Notes: generated from the letters alone by a model not told the origin. Positions 54,456 to 63,872 are shown, numbered from the stretch's first letter. The stretch is 64,000 nucleotides of DNA from Petrocella sp024636985 (GCA_024636985.1 JAGXFY010000022.1:41569-105568); one strand, 5' to 3'. Numbers and translations: made by a program.

Positions 54456-55397
54456 TTATCTTATATGATGTATACCATAAGATTTAATAATTGAGATCCA
54501 TTTACTTCGCTCATCTTTGTCTACACTTTTCTGATGAATGCCCATATCCATCATGCCAAATTGTTCAATTTTCGATTCCCCTAAGTTATGATAAGCCATA
54601 ATCTCGCCATACTCAATTTGATCATATTTTTTCATCAGTTTTGCAATGCCTTCCAAATGTTCAAGATCGTCGTTCACGCCAGGTATTATTGGAAACCTTA
54701 ATATTATATTTGCGCCACTATGATATAGAAGGTCTAAGTTAGATAAAATCAGTGCATTATCCACCCCGCAATAGTACTTATGTTTCTCAGGATCCGTCAC
54801 TTTATAGTCAAAAAGAAACAAATCTATTTTCGGTAGTAGCTTTAAATACTTTTCAGGTGGTGCATACCCCGACGTTTCCATACAGATATGAATACCTTCT
54901 GCTAATTCTAGAAAGTCAGCGATAAAGTCAGCGTGATTCATCGGTTCCCCACCTGATAACGTTATACCGCCTTTCTCATGACTTTCATTAGGAAGTTCAT
55001 AGTACACTAGATCCGGCTTAAGTTCCTCAAACAATTCTTTTGTTGAATATTCTTTGCCAACAATCTTTAGCGCTTCATAACAGCATACTTTAACACAGTC
55101 TCCACAAAAATTGCACAGTTCATGATTAAAAACATGTTTTTCTTGGCCTTGGTATTTGACTTTACCATGTGCCCCTGGAAGACATACCGGAATGCATTCC
55201 ATACAATTAACACATAAGGACGCGTTATATAAAAACTGCGGTCCTGATAAGAACGATTCAGGATTATGACACCATTTACACCTCAGAGGACAGCCTTTAA
55301 AAAATATAGTCGTGCGTATACCAGGGCCATCATTCAATGAAAATCGTTGTATGTCAAACACCCGTGCTTTTTTTGTATTAATAGGTAACTCTGTCAT
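54456..55397 (-). CDS. Glycyl radical enzyme activating protein (radical SAM)
   Basis: 313-residue activase that makes the glycyl radical on the partner enzyme using S-adenosylmethionine. The radical SAM cluster is GCPLRCKWC (Cys36, 40, 43). An insert with two ferredoxin-like 4Fe-4S sites follows (Cys62-72 and Cys95-105), as in activases of eliminase-type GREs rather than the short PFL activase. GGITLSGGEPM is the SAM-binding motif. AGGAGA site. The start overlaps the end of the GRE gene by 20 bases. Confidence 0.95.
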   Translation of the reverse strand: MTELPINTKKARVFDIQRFSLNDGPGIRTTIFFKGCPLRCKWCHNPESFLSGPQFLYNASLCVNCMECIPVCLPGAHGKVKYQGQEKHVFNHELCNFCGDCVKVCCYEALKIVGKEYSTKELFEELKPDLVYYELPNESHEKGGITLSGGEPMNHADFIADFLELAEGIHICMETSGYAPPEKYLKLLPKIDLFLFDYKVTDPEKHKYYCGVDNALILSNLDLLYHSGANIILRFPIIPGVNDDLEHLEGIAKLMKKYDQIEYGEIMAYHNLGESKIEQFGMMDMGIHQKSVDKDERSKWISIIKSYGIHHIR

Positions 55398-57639
55398 ATA
55401 TCTCCTGCTGGATGTCCTTTTTTAGATCTACGAATCTAGCGCTAAATCCACCGACACGCACGATTAGATCCTTATATTCTTCCGGCTTTTGTATGGCATT
55501 ATATAAATCTTCTTTACCTAAGACAGTAATCATTGCTTGCGCACCCCCTCTAACAAAGTAGCTTGTTAATGCAAGATGTACCTTTTCTCTGGAGTTGGCT
55601 ATGAGTTCTTTTGTAAATCTCATGTTCTGAACCGCTCCGGCATGATTATCATGAGACAGCTTTACGAGAGAGTTAAGCATAGCTGTTAATCCATTTTTAT
55701 CCGTTCCCGGTGAAGGGTTATTTGCATTTGCCATGGGCATGCCTGATTTTCTGCCATCCGGTGTTGCCCCAACCCATCTTGCTAATGTGGTGTTCTGCGC
55801 ATTGTTAATGGTCACATAGAGATACGCTTTTAATTCTACTGCCGAAGCTTGTTCTCTTGATGTCTCTGCAATGTAATTGTGTAAGTCGATATAGATCTCA
55901 TCCACATAATCATCATCATTGCCATATTTTGGTGCATCTAACAATAGTTTTCGGATCTTATCATACCCATAAAAATTATGATCCATCGCTGTAACTAACG
56001 CATCTACTGTGAGTGTTTTTTCTTCGAATATATATTTTTTAATGGCTGCTAACGCGTTAGCTGAATTAACATTTCCATATAATTCTAATGCGCCTGTTAA
56101 ATGTGCGCAACCCCCATTAAATATTGCCTTACCGGATTCCAAACAACCGTCATATAACATGGACACCAGTAAGAAGGGATGCATTTTTCCGGTAATATCA
56201 TACTCATATTTTTGGAATTTTGCTTGAGCGACAATATAATAGGATAAAATTGATTTATATACTTCATAGAATTCATCATAACTTGTACATGCTTTTAGGG
56301 ATTTAACCTTTGGCCCCATCTCTTTATTGCTCACATGATCATAACCACCACGAATTGCTAATTCTAACATTTTAAGTGAATTTGCCGAACCATTCGGACT
56401 ACCAAAACTAAAATGATTAAATTCAAACTCACCGCAGCCAAGAGGCATATATGACTCAGCAATTTCTTTTGAAACATCGAAGGCTTTACCAATAGCATCT
56501 ACAAGAACATCATCGTTATATAACAATGGGTATGTTCTTCCTTCTTCAATACAATTCATTGCAACGTCCCATACAGCCTTAGGCGTTTCGTTGTTAAATC
56601 GTAGTGTCGTCTGTGGTAAGGGTTCTCGTACAGTTCGACAAGCTTCAATAATTGTCAAGCAAACTCGATCTGCATTTTTGGGATTTCTACGTCCATATCC
56701 ACCGATAATAACCCTTCCATCTGTTTCTGAATCCATATGATCGATAAGTCGGAAAAAAGATTGTAGCATCGCTAAAGCTTCCTCTTCTGTAATAATGCCA
56801 TTATCGATATCATGTACATAGAAATCGCCGATATACTCATCAACTCTACCATGTTGTAACAAAGGAATCAGTAGACCGTACAACCATGACAACTGTAAGG
56901 CTTCAAACATACTGCTTGGTGGGTCCATTTGAATCTTAGATAATGCATCTGCTATATTTTTTAATTCAGTCTTTCTTTGTTGATTGTCCGTAGTATTCAT
57001 TAATTTAATGGCTTGATTACCATAGAACGCACACACGCTTTTTACAATTTCAACTTCTTCTAGCATACAATCATAAATTACAACATCTTCATTGTTTTCG
57101 ATGGCCAGTTTTCGACGGTTTCTCACCAAATCCACAAGTCCATTTAGTCCCAAGCTTAGAAGTTTATCATAATCTATAAAAGCCCCAGCCATTCGAATAA
57201 TCGGACAAGCTGCTAAAGGCTCTTTCTTCCACTCCATTGATGGAAAAATGTCCTGTAATTCATCCGGTCTTTGGTTGAAAATAATCGTTGTTGTGTTTTT
57301 AGATTTCCAAAATGTTAGTAGATCATGAAGGTCTTCACGATATTTTGCATTTCCGGTAGCAAATTCAAGCTCGCGCGTTACTTTTTCTTCATCCATATAA
57401 TATCCAAAACCACCTGTTTGGCCTTGGATGCCAAGTCCAACCAATCCCATTTGCAACCTTCCGGCAAATAAATCTTCGTCTTGAATGGGGTGTAGTGCTG
57501 CAGGAAATTGAGCTTTCAAACATGCAACTTCAATTTCTTCCGGTCGATAGTATTTATTTATTGCATCTCTATAAGCATTTGTAAAATTGATTTCGTATTG
57601 CAAATCTTTTCTAGGGTTCTTAACCTTGAAGTTATTCAT
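55378..57639 (-). CDS. Glycyl radical enzyme of unknown substrate (PFL superfamily)
   Basis: 753-residue oxygen-sensitive cytoplasmic enzyme. The radical glycine is Gly731 in VRVGGFSARF near the C-terminus. The thiyl cysteine is Cys402 in YMPLGCGEFEFNHFSFGSPNG, with the Glu at +2 that acts as base in the eliminases. The motif is GCGEF rather than the GCVEP of diol, choline and isethionate enzymes, or the CC pair of pyruvate formate-lyase, so I do not assign a known reaction. It is shorter than most eliminases. First gene of an operon with its activase, a sugar ABC importer and GH42, so a sugar, polyol or glycoside-derived substrate is inferred. Confidence 0.93.
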   Translation of the reverse strand: MNNFKVKNPRKDLQYEINFTNAYRDAINKYYRPEEIEVACLKAQFPAALHPIQDEDLFAGRLQMGLVGLGIQGQTGGFGYYMDEEKVTRELEFATGNAKYREDLHDLLTFWKSKNTTTIIFNQRPDELQDIFPSMEWKKEPLAACPIIRMAGAFIDYDKLLSLGLNGLVDLVRNRRKLAIENNEDVVIYDCMLEEVEIVKSVCAFYGNQAIKLMNTTDNQQRKTELKNIADALSKIQMDPPSSMFEALQLSWLYGLLIPLLQHGRVDEYIGDFYVHDIDNGIITEEEALAMLQSFFRLIDHMDSETDGRVIIGGYGRRNPKNADRVCLTIIEACRTVREPLPQTTLRFNNETPKAVWDVAMNCIEEGRTYPLLYNDDVLVDAIGKAFDVSKEIAESYMPLGCGEFEFNHFSFGSPNGSANSLKMLELAIRGGYDHVSNKEMGPKVKSLKACTSYDEFYEVYKSILSYYIVAQAKFQKYEYDITGKMHPFLLVSMLYDGCLESGKAIFNGGCAHLTGALELYGNVNSANALAAIKKYIFEEKTLTVDALVTAMDHNFYGYDKIRKLLLDAPKYGNDDDYVDEIYIDLHNYIAETSREQASAVELKAYLYVTINNAQNTTLARWVGATPDGRKSGMPMANANNPSPGTDKNGLTAMLNSLVKLSHDNHAGAVQNMRFTKELIANSREKVHLALTSYFVRGGAQAMITVLGKEDLYNAIQKPEEYKDLIVRVGGFSARFVDLKKDIQQEIYDRVTY

Positions 57640-57689
57640 TTTTCCTCCTTAAGTACGTTACCTTCATTCTCACCTTACTGACTAAAACT

Positions 57690-57695
57690 ATTATA
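57690..57695 (-). promoter_or_regulatory. -10 box of the glycyl radical operon
   Basis: TATAAT on the minus strand, about 50 bases before the GRE start. No good -35 is seen 16-18 bases upstream (GCGTTT at best). That suits activation by the divergent AraC-type regulator. Confidence 0.4.
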
Positions 57696-57721
57696 TCAAG
57701 ACAATTGAATAAACGCTTCTC

Positions 57722-57750
57722 TTGCATTGATTAAATCTTTGTGCTATATT
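57722..57750 (+). promoter_or_regulatory. Promoter of the AraC-type regulator gene
   Basis: TTGCAT and TATATT with a 17-base spacer, 40 bases before the ATG at 57791. It lies back to back with the GRE promoter, so one bound regulator could control both. Confidence 0.6.
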
Positions 57751-57790
57751 GACTTATCGACGTATTTTTATGCTAGTAGAGGAGAATCTT

Positions 57791-58717
57791 ATGAAACCGA
57801 TACAGATTTCTATCAATAATTTCATAGACAATCCCAATTATAATTATGCAAGCATCATCGATGATCCTAACCAGTTAAAAGTTGAGCATTTCCATAACTA
57901 CTATGAATTATTTATTGTTAATGAAGGTACTGCTAAGCACAATGTGAACGGGTCCATAGAACAGCTCCAAAAAGGAGATCTCGTTTTCATTCGTCCTGAT
58001 GATGCTCACAACTATGAAGAAACCTCAAAACGTTTTAGCATCATTAATATTCTCGTACCCATGAATGCAATAACTGAATTACTGAATTACCTTGGGCCTA
58101 GCTTTAATGCAAAAAAACTTTTAAAGTCAACGTTACCCCCTATGGTGCATTTAAATCAAAATGAATTCAATGAAGTCATTGCTGACCTAGAGCAATTGGT
58201 GTTATCCAGACGACTGTCTAAAGAGAATTCTGCCTATATATTCCGAATTGTACTGATGAGAATCATTACAAAATACTTTTCGCCTTCAATCGTAAAGGGT
58301 AATAGCAATGTGCCCACATGGCTTAAATGGTTAGCCTTTGAAATGCATAAGAAAGAAAATTTTGTTGCTGGACTCGAAGCCATGTATCGGCTTTCTGACA
58401 AATGCCCTGAACACCTTTCTAGAATGTGCAAAAAGTACCTCAATAAGACTCCGACACAATTTATCAATGAAATACGTTGCGAATATGCTGCGAATCTTAT
58501 TGCATTTTCCGAAACAAAAATCATTGATATTTCCTATGAAGTAGGTTTTGGTAATTTAAGCCATTTTTATCACTGCTTTCAAGCTATTTATGGCGTAGCA
58601 CCGAATGCGTTTAGAAAATCACCTAAGATTGATCAAGAAGATTTGGACGTCATGCATCTTCCAACACTCGATGCGAGTAGTATTAATAAAGCTATACCGT
58701 TAAAGGATTTTTATTAA
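57791..58717 (+). CDS. AraC-family transcriptional regulator
   Basis: 308-residue regulator. The N-terminal cupin domain has VEHFHNYYELFIVNEGTAKHNVNG, with the sugar-pocket beta strands and LVFIRPDDAHNYE. Two C-terminal helix-turn-helix motifs follow, the second IIDISYEVGFGNLSHFYHCF with IYGVAPNAFRK. Start at the ATG after GAGGAGA. It is divergent from the GRE operon and most likely senses a sugar and activates it. No phosphotransfer domain. Confidence 0.92.
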   Translation: MKPIQISINNFIDNPNYNYASIIDDPNQLKVEHFHNYYELFIVNEGTAKHNVNGSIEQLQKGDLVFIRPDDAHNYEETSKRFSIINILVPMNAITELLNYLGPSFNAKKLLKSTLPPMVHLNQNEFNEVIADLEQLVLSRRLSKENSAYIFRIVLMRIITKYFSPSIVKGNSNVPTWLKWLAFEMHKKENFVAGLEAMYRLSDKCPEHLSRMCKKYLNKTPTQFINEIRCEYAANLIAFSETKIIDISYEVGFGNLSHFYHCFQAIYGVAPNAFRKSPKIDQEDLDVMHLPTLDASSINKAIPLKDFY

Positions 58718-58752
58718 GATTGTCATACAGTCTATGCTAACTAACATAAAAA

Positions 58753-58774
58753 ATAGAACCCTGTTGGATTCTAT
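58753..58774 (-). terminator. Hairpin in the gap after the AraC gene
   Basis: ATAGAA/TTCTAT stem around a GC-rich centre, with T6 on the minus strand and none on the plus. It may end the 59016 transcript, 240 bases after that stop. The rest of 58718-59015 holds no gene I can support. Confidence 0.4.
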
Positions 58775-59015
58775 CAAGCAACTTTTGCCATCTTATGACT
58801 CAGACTATGGACTTTGAGTATTATTAATAATAGAATGTAGCCGAAAAGAATAGTTATAATACTACTATGTCCTGAAAACAAACATAATTGTAAGCCTGTA
58901 GGCACTTCATTAATCACAATTTTACATTTTTCTTGAATTGATTATGATCTATATTGCCTACTTGAACTATTTATAATCTTTTCGTCGTGTAATAATCCGC
59001 TTCAAACTTTTTGAT

Positions 59016-59960
59016 TTATTCTGTAGAACTTTTTGTTTCATTTGTTATATAGCTATATGCATGCATTAAATCCGTCACTAATATACCATCTATTGTCATG
59101 CCTTCAATATTACAATTAGAGATTGATACCTTTTGTAAATTAGAATTGGAAATGCTGCTTTCCATCAGTTCACATCTTTCCAGTCTAAGAGGTTCTTTTT
59201 TTTCCTGCCAACCTAAGTTCGTATCATGAATGAATGCACCCGCTAGGGAAACATGGCATATTTCCACATTATTCATCCTAGAATCCCCAAAAACTGTATC
59301 AGATAAATTCACGTTCGTAAATCGTGATTTAGAGATGTTTGAATTTTGAAATAAGATGCTTTGACTATTTACATTTGTAAACTTCGAATTTTTAATACTC
59401 GTGTCATATACATCGATATTATCCATCTTACACTCTCTAAAATTTTGATCCCGTAAATCTTGGTCTTTTTGCATCCTATATGTTGACTCTAGGGAAGTGC
59501 TTACTAGCTTCTGATAGTATCTTTCATCTTCATCTTCTTCCATTTTAATGTATCCGTTCTTTTCATAAAACTTATGATTTCTCGGGCTTTTTTGAGCTGT
59601 ATCTAGTGTCCAATTTTTTACCCTAGGATGCATTTCTTCAATTATTCTTAATACCTTTGAACCTATACCCTTATTTTGAATATTGGGTTTGATGTAAAAA
59701 CGATCTATTCTTCCATGTTCTCTTCCTGTAGAAGATATAAGTACTACGCCAATCAACACTTCTTCATACATAATCTTATAATAATTATTATTCCAAGTAT
59801 GATATATTTGCATATTAATAGAATTATATCCAGGTATTATAGGTCGCTCATCCTTTTCATACCATCTATTTGTTTCATCTTGTTCAACCTCAACCATCAA
59901 ATTACGTATAGATTCAGCATCGGCTTCAGTGGCCACTTCCAATGTTAATACTTTTTCCAT
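59016..59960 (-). CDS. GNAT acetyltransferase fused to a pentapeptide-repeat-like domain
   Basis: 314 residues. Residues 1-160 are a GNAT domain (ATEADAESIRNLMVEVEQ, then RFYIKPNIQNKGIGSKVL with the acetyl-CoA loop, and NHKFYEKNGYIKMEEDE). From about 165 a run of five-residue quasi-repeats begins (QNFRECKMDNIDVYDTSIKN, SKFTNVN, SRFTNVNLSDTVF, AFIHDTNLG), predicted to form a right-handed quadrilateral beta helix. Start at the ATG after GGAGAGG. Substrate unknown. A 46-residue membrane peptide gene lies 38 bases upstream. Confidence 0.85.
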   Translation of the reverse strand: MEKVLTLEVATEADAESIRNLMVEVEQDETNRWYEKDERPIIPGYNSINMQIYHTWNNNYYKIMYEEVLIGVVLISSTGREHGRIDRFYIKPNIQNKGIGSKVLRIIEEMHPRVKNWTLDTAQKSPRNHKFYEKNGYIKMEEDEDERYYQKLVSTSLESTYRMQKDQDLRDQNFRECKMDNIDVYDTSIKNSKFTNVNSQSILFQNSNISKSRFTNVNLSDTVFGDSRMNNVEICHVSLAGAFIHDTNLGWQEKKEPLRLERCELMESSISNSNLQKVSISNCNIEGMTIDGILVTDLMHAYSYITNETKSSTE

Positions 59961-59998
59961 TGTCCTCTCCTTTGTAAAGGTATTCAAAAGGGTGACCT

Positions 59999-60139
59999 CT
60001 ATCTAAATTGTTTTAGAGTCTTCCCTACTAACAGTCCTAATGATGCTATTGCTGAATAAATAACTATATCAATCAAAGCAGTACTATTATAATAAATAAA
60101 AACTGCAGGTACGAACAAAGTCCCTACCGTTATGGGCAT
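59999..60139 (-). CDS. Possible 46-residue membrane peptide
   Basis: Frame MPITVGTLFVPAVFIYYNST, then a second hydrophobic run (IDIVIYSAIASLGLLVG) and a basic end KTLKQFR. An in-frame stop lies just before the ATG, so it starts here. The ribosome binding site is weak (GATGAG). The length and hydrophobic-basic profile look like a real small membrane protein or the tail of a lost larger one. Transcribed towards the GNAT-pentapeptide gene. Confidence 0.42.
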   Translation of the reverse strand: MPITVGTLFVPAVFIYYNSTALIDIVIYSAIASLGLLVGKTLKQFR

Positions 60140-60175
60140 AATTATATCTCATCTGCGGTTTAAAGCTTATTTTTA

Positions 60176-61189
60176 TCACTTAGTCGTTTCTAATAAAAAT
60201 GCATCCGTTATTTCTGAAATTCGATCAACATTGTTGAAGTATATAAAATGGGTTCCGTCCAGAATTTCATATTTTACCTGATCCCCAATTCGCTCAAGAT
60301 GTTGCTCTTGATATTCTTGTGGCGTTATTTTGATTTGGCTGTTTTGGGTTTCATATGTTTGCCTGGAAATAATCTTGAAATAGGGTACATCCTCTGGGTA
60401 GGTTGTGGTATTAACCTCCTTAATGAAATCAGTAGTGGATGCTATCTGACCCAAAGTGTTATCATTCATGGAGAATCCGGCGTAATAAATCACGTCACTG
60501 ATTTCTTTTTCTGTATAACCAAGAGATAGCAAATTCTCCTTATTGGTGGTTATAAGTGCCATAATAGAAGTGAACCCTATTGCTTGCTGAAACTTAGCTA
60601 CACCAAGTAATGACTTAACAAATCCAGGCATATCTTCACCAATATAAGCAGTGGAGGTTCCATCAAGAGATAGGATGGCTTGGACTTCATCCGGATATTT
60701 CCAAGCATAATATTCGCTGTATACGCTTGATATAGAATGAGGCATCAGAATATAAGGCCCCTCTATCCCAGCATTTTTTAAACTTGTGCGAATTTCATCC
60801 ACATAATTTTCACTAGTTCTTGCACGCTGGGTTTGACTACTAAATCCGACACCGAAATACTCAATAGAAACAACTGTATACGTTTCACTTAAACGACGCA
60901 TAAGCGGACCGAAATCAGCGGACGGAAGTCCTATTCCCATACCTGGAAGTAAAACGATTGTTTCTTTTCCATTTCCTATTTTGTGGACATGCATTTGCCC
61001 ATCATAAACATCTACCATCTGACCATAGGGTTCAATCTTTTCTTTTTTACTTTCAAAATACGTTGCATGCAAAATAGTGCCTATCACCATACACACACCT
61101 ATCACAGCTAGAATACTTAAGAATACCATCCTGATTTTCTTTCCTTTCTTGAGTTTTGGCTTAACACCTTTATCATCCTTTGATTTCAT
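60176..61189 (-). CDS. Alpha/beta hydrolase with N-terminal membrane anchor
   Basis: 337-residue protein. A basic N-terminus (KPKLKKGKKIR) and one membrane segment (MVFLSILAVIGVCMVIGTIL) place the catalytic domain outside the cell. The alpha/beta hydrolase fold is seen in ETIVLLPGMGIGLPSADFGP (oxyanion region), the nucleophile elbow ILMPHSISSVYSEYYAW (Ser in H-S-I-S) and the catalytic His in LDGTHFIYF. Start is the ATG 5 bases after the HTH gene stop, translationally coupled. Substrate unknown; lipase or esterase like. Confidence 0.87.
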   Translation of the reverse strand: MKSKDDKGVKPKLKKGKKIRMVFLSILAVIGVCMVIGTILHATYFESKKEKIEPYGQMVDVYDGQMHVHKIGNGKETIVLLPGMGIGLPSADFGPLMRRLSETYTVVSIEYFGVGFSSQTQRARTSENYVDEIRTSLKNAGIEGPYILMPHSISSVYSEYYAWKYPDEVQAILSLDGTSTAYIGEDMPGFVKSLLGVAKFQQAIGFTSIMALITTNKENLLSLGYTEKEISDVIYYAGFSMNDNTLGQIASTTDFIKEVNTTTYPEDVPYFKIISRQTYETQNSQIKITPQEYQEQHLERIGDQVKYEILDGTHFIYFNNVDRISEITDAFLLETTK

Positions 61190-61193
61190 AAGT

Positions 61194-61703
61194 TCACTTG
61201 TCCTCCGGGGCAGATAGGATTGAAATATCTCTGACTTTTCTTCCTTTAGAAAACTCAAAAGTATACTTTTTAAATAGCTCACTTAACTCCGACAAAAACT
61301 GGTCAAACTCATCATCTGTCGTCATAAGTATTGTGTTATTTAAGAATATTTTGTCCTTTCCAGGATCAGGGTTTTCACCGCTGAAATATTTATGAAACTT
61401 TGCGTAATTGCATATCAAAAATCCAAAGGCATTTTGAGTAGCGTTTTCAATGGTGTTGTGCTTGGTAAGTTCTGGAATATTTAATGCAATTGTTCTTTCA
61501 AGACTTCCTCTAATTCTTCTTTCCGATACAACAACTAGAATATTGTTGTTAATCAGAGTACTTATATGGCGATACATGGTTGTTCGTGCTACATCACTGA
61601 TTTTTTCACAAAGTTCTGTTGCTGTAATGCTTTGCACAGAAGTTAGTTCCTGAATAATCCTCATTCTGATAGGATTTAACATGATCTCATTTATATTTTT
61701 CAT
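61194..61703 (-). CDS. Winged-helix transcriptional regulator
   Basis: 169-residue regulator of the ArsR/HTH-20-like type. The helix-turn-helix lies in LNPIRMRIIQELTSVQSITA and TELCEKISDVARTTMYRHIS, with a wing at NNNILVVVSERRIRG. The C-terminal half (about 90-169) is a helical domain of unknown ligand. No metal-binding cysteines of ArsR are seen. It is the first gene of a two-gene unit with the alpha/beta hydrolase and probably controls it. Confidence 0.86.
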   Translation of the reverse strand: MKNINEIMLNPIRMRIIQELTSVQSITATELCEKISDVARTTMYRHISTLINNNILVVVSERRIRGSLERTIALNIPELTKHNTIENATQNAFGFLICNYAKFHKYFSGENPDPGKDKIFLNNTILMTTDDEFDQFLSELSELFKKYTFEFSKGRKVRDISILSAPEDK

Positions 61704-61963
61704 ATGATACCTCTTTCTTTGATTCCATATGTAATTATAATACCAAGTGTGGGATTAGTCAAGATTATTTCATTTATTTAATCATTATTTTAATAGCGAA
61801 CGTCCCTAGTACTTTCTAGGTATGAATTAATATCTACATCGTTACAAAAAAAAAGGACTTAAAGCTTCTATGATGGCACATTTCACAGGAGATATTGTTC
61901 TTCATGTAATGCCTATTGCTATTCGTATAAATGAGAAGACTTTTCATGTACAAAATTTCTCTC

Positions 61964-62209
61964 TCACTTTTGTGTCCTCTTATAAATACTCAGTGCAATT
62001 CCAACGCCTATAGGCGTGTCAATAACAGCGCCAAATACAGCGCCTACATATGCGGCTAACTCATAAGCTTGTAACCCAGTGTGTTCATATAAATCTAGGC
62101 CACCTAAAAAAGTGCCGCCAATAACCAAGCCTACAAACCCACCACCAATAAGGCCCGTCATAAAACCCAGAAGGCCACCGATGATACCAAATAATCGTTT
62201 TCTTTTCAT
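61964..62209 (-). CDS. Small glycine-rich membrane protein, function unknown
   Basis: 81-residue protein with two glycine-zipper-like membrane segments (LFGIIGGLLGFMTGLIGGG, then GLVIGGTFLGG) and a third hydrophobic stretch (YVGAVFGAVIDTPIGVGIAL). A basic end follows. Start at MKRKRLFG after GGAGTTGA; an upstream in-frame ATG has no site. No known family recognised. The 260 bases downstream (61704-61963) show no convincing gene. Confidence 0.6.
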   Translation of the reverse strand: MKRKRLFGIIGGLLGFMTGLIGGGFVGLVIGGTFLGGLDLYEHTGLQAYELAAYVGAVFGAVIDTPIGVGIALSIYKRTQK

Positions 62210-62485
62210 TTCATTCAACTCCAAACAGTACATTGTATTTAAATCGTTATTTATTGCTATCTTACTTATAGTAATGGACAACAAAAAACTACATTTAAAT
62301 ATAATAATTCTACAATCCTTTTTTATTGGCTATCTACTGTATACTAAAGTACCGTAAGTGAAAGTTTTGAAAGTGAAAAATAAATCCATGTATTATATCT
62401 ATAATAATTTCTGCAAAGACTTTTTTCCAACTGTTGGCCAATTTTTTTCTCTAAAGCAAACTGGTTTTTATTTTTTTGTTGACTG

Positions 62486-63769
62486 TCACTTTCCTACTAC
62501 GATACCATCCATTTTTTCTTTTATCAAATCGATGTCCATTTTATGACTATATTCAGATATACAATTGAAATATATATACTCCGCAAATTCTTTCACAGCA
62601 ATCCAATTATGTAGGGAAGCTTTTCTGCCGATTATTTCCAGCGCTTCAAATAACGATAAGACAATGGATATATCCCCCTTACCGTAATGAACAATTTGGT
62701 GAAATGTGTAATAAATATCTTTGCCAAAATCCAAACTTTCATAAATGATTTTAGCCTTCGATTCATTCAATTGTATGATGGTATATTGACCATCAATTCC
62801 CGCTAATTTACTTAGCAAGACTCCAAGTATCCTTATACAGTGAATCGACGTATACGGATCATTGATTCCCGAAGAAATAGCTTTTAATGATATCTCAATG
62901 ATTTTCTGCAGTGAAAATTTGTAATCATTATTTGTGTATCTTTCATCTCCCAGAGAGAAACTATCTACTAATTGGTTGATAAAATCTTCATCTGTTTTTT
63001 CTTGCGGGTTATATAAAGTCCCAATTCTTTGCTTTTCCGATAGATAATCTCCAATTCTCAAATCAATAACTATTTTGCAGTCCAAGTCTTTTATTAATTT
63101 TGAAATCAACTCAAAGTCCATTAACTTTAAGTAACCACTTTTTTTTGAAAAAATCTCAATCTTTGAATTATACTGCTCAACACTATACTGGTTAATTTGC
63201 TCCTTGTCTTTTAAGAATGCAATCAACCTTTCTATGGTTTGATTAGATTCATCATACAATCTTTCAATCAGTTTGTTGGCTTGTATCAATGACGAAACAG
63301 TGTATACAAATGCAATAAAGTAAATGATGCAAAAGATTGAATATATGACTGCTATGGTTGCAGCAATCACTAAGTGATTAAAGTTTGCATTTCTCATAAA
63401 CAACAAATTTGTGATGCAGTAAAAGAAACCTCCTGTATATATACCCAGAACTTTCATAGTCATTTTATTCGACAAGAAATTTTCCACAACACGAGGTGAA
63501 AACTGAGAGGAATACATCGTCAACACAATCAAAATAGTGGAAAAGGTAAATGTTGTGATTGTCAATAGAACTCCAGCCAACATGCCTAAAATCACTTTTG
63601 CCAAATCAACTGTAGTTAACAATATAGATGGAATATATTGTTTAACTGGTAACATTCTATTGTCTATAAGAATAATAACAGCTGACAAAAGCAAAGCAAT
63701 TAAAACATATCCGCTTAGATAAATCCATTTTTTGCTATTCTTGTACAACATAATTACTTTTTGAAACAC
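62486..63769 (-). CDS. DUF2254 family membrane protein
   Basis: 427-residue protein starting at a GTG with GGAGGGTG at good spacing (an upstream ATG is rejected). The N-terminal half has four hydrophobic segments (GYVLIALLLSAVIILIDNRM, GMLAGVLLTITTFTFSTILIV, YTGGFFYCITNLLFM). The IVLTMYSSQFSPRVVENFL stretch is characteristic of DUF2254. The C-terminal half is a cytosolic helical domain. Function in the family is unknown. Confidence 0.85.
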   Translation of the reverse strand: MFQKVIMLYKNSKKWIYLSGYVLIALLLSAVIILIDNRMLPVKQYIPSILLTTVDLAKVILGMLAGVLLTITTFTFSTILIVLTMYSSQFSPRVVENFLSNKMTMKVLGIYTGGFFYCITNLLFMRNANFNHLVIAATIAVIYSIFCIIYFIAFVYTVSSLIQANKLIERLYDESNQTIERLIAFLKDKEQINQYSVEQYNSKIEIFSKKSGYLKLMDFELISKLIKDLDCKIVIDLRIGDYLSEKQRIGTLYNPQEKTDEDFINQLVDSFSLGDERYTNNDYKFSLQKIIEISLKAISSGINDPYTSIHCIRILGVLLSKLAGIDGQYTIIQLNESKAKIIYESLDFGKDIYYTFHQIVHYGKGDISIVLSLFEALEIIGRKASLHNWIAVKEFAEYIYFNCISEYSHKMDIDLIKEKMDGIVVGK

Positions 63770-63872
63770 AACTTCACCCTCCTCCTTATGAGCTATATAC
63801 ACTTCCTATGAAGTCACACCTGATATTAATACCTCCGATTTCACATGTCTTAAACCGATAAAAAGGATATTT

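Noticed and set aside
58790..58950. Minus-strand frame with a hydrophobic stretch and SGHSS, like a PAP2 motif
   Set aside because: No ATG, no ribosome binding site, an in-frame stop just upstream and only about 53 codons. It may be a decayed remnant but I cannot support a gene.
61860..62012. Plus-strand frame beginning MMAHFTGDIVLHVMPIAIRI
   Set aside because: Short, no ribosome binding site, and it runs into the better supported minus-strand gene at 61964. No family recognised.
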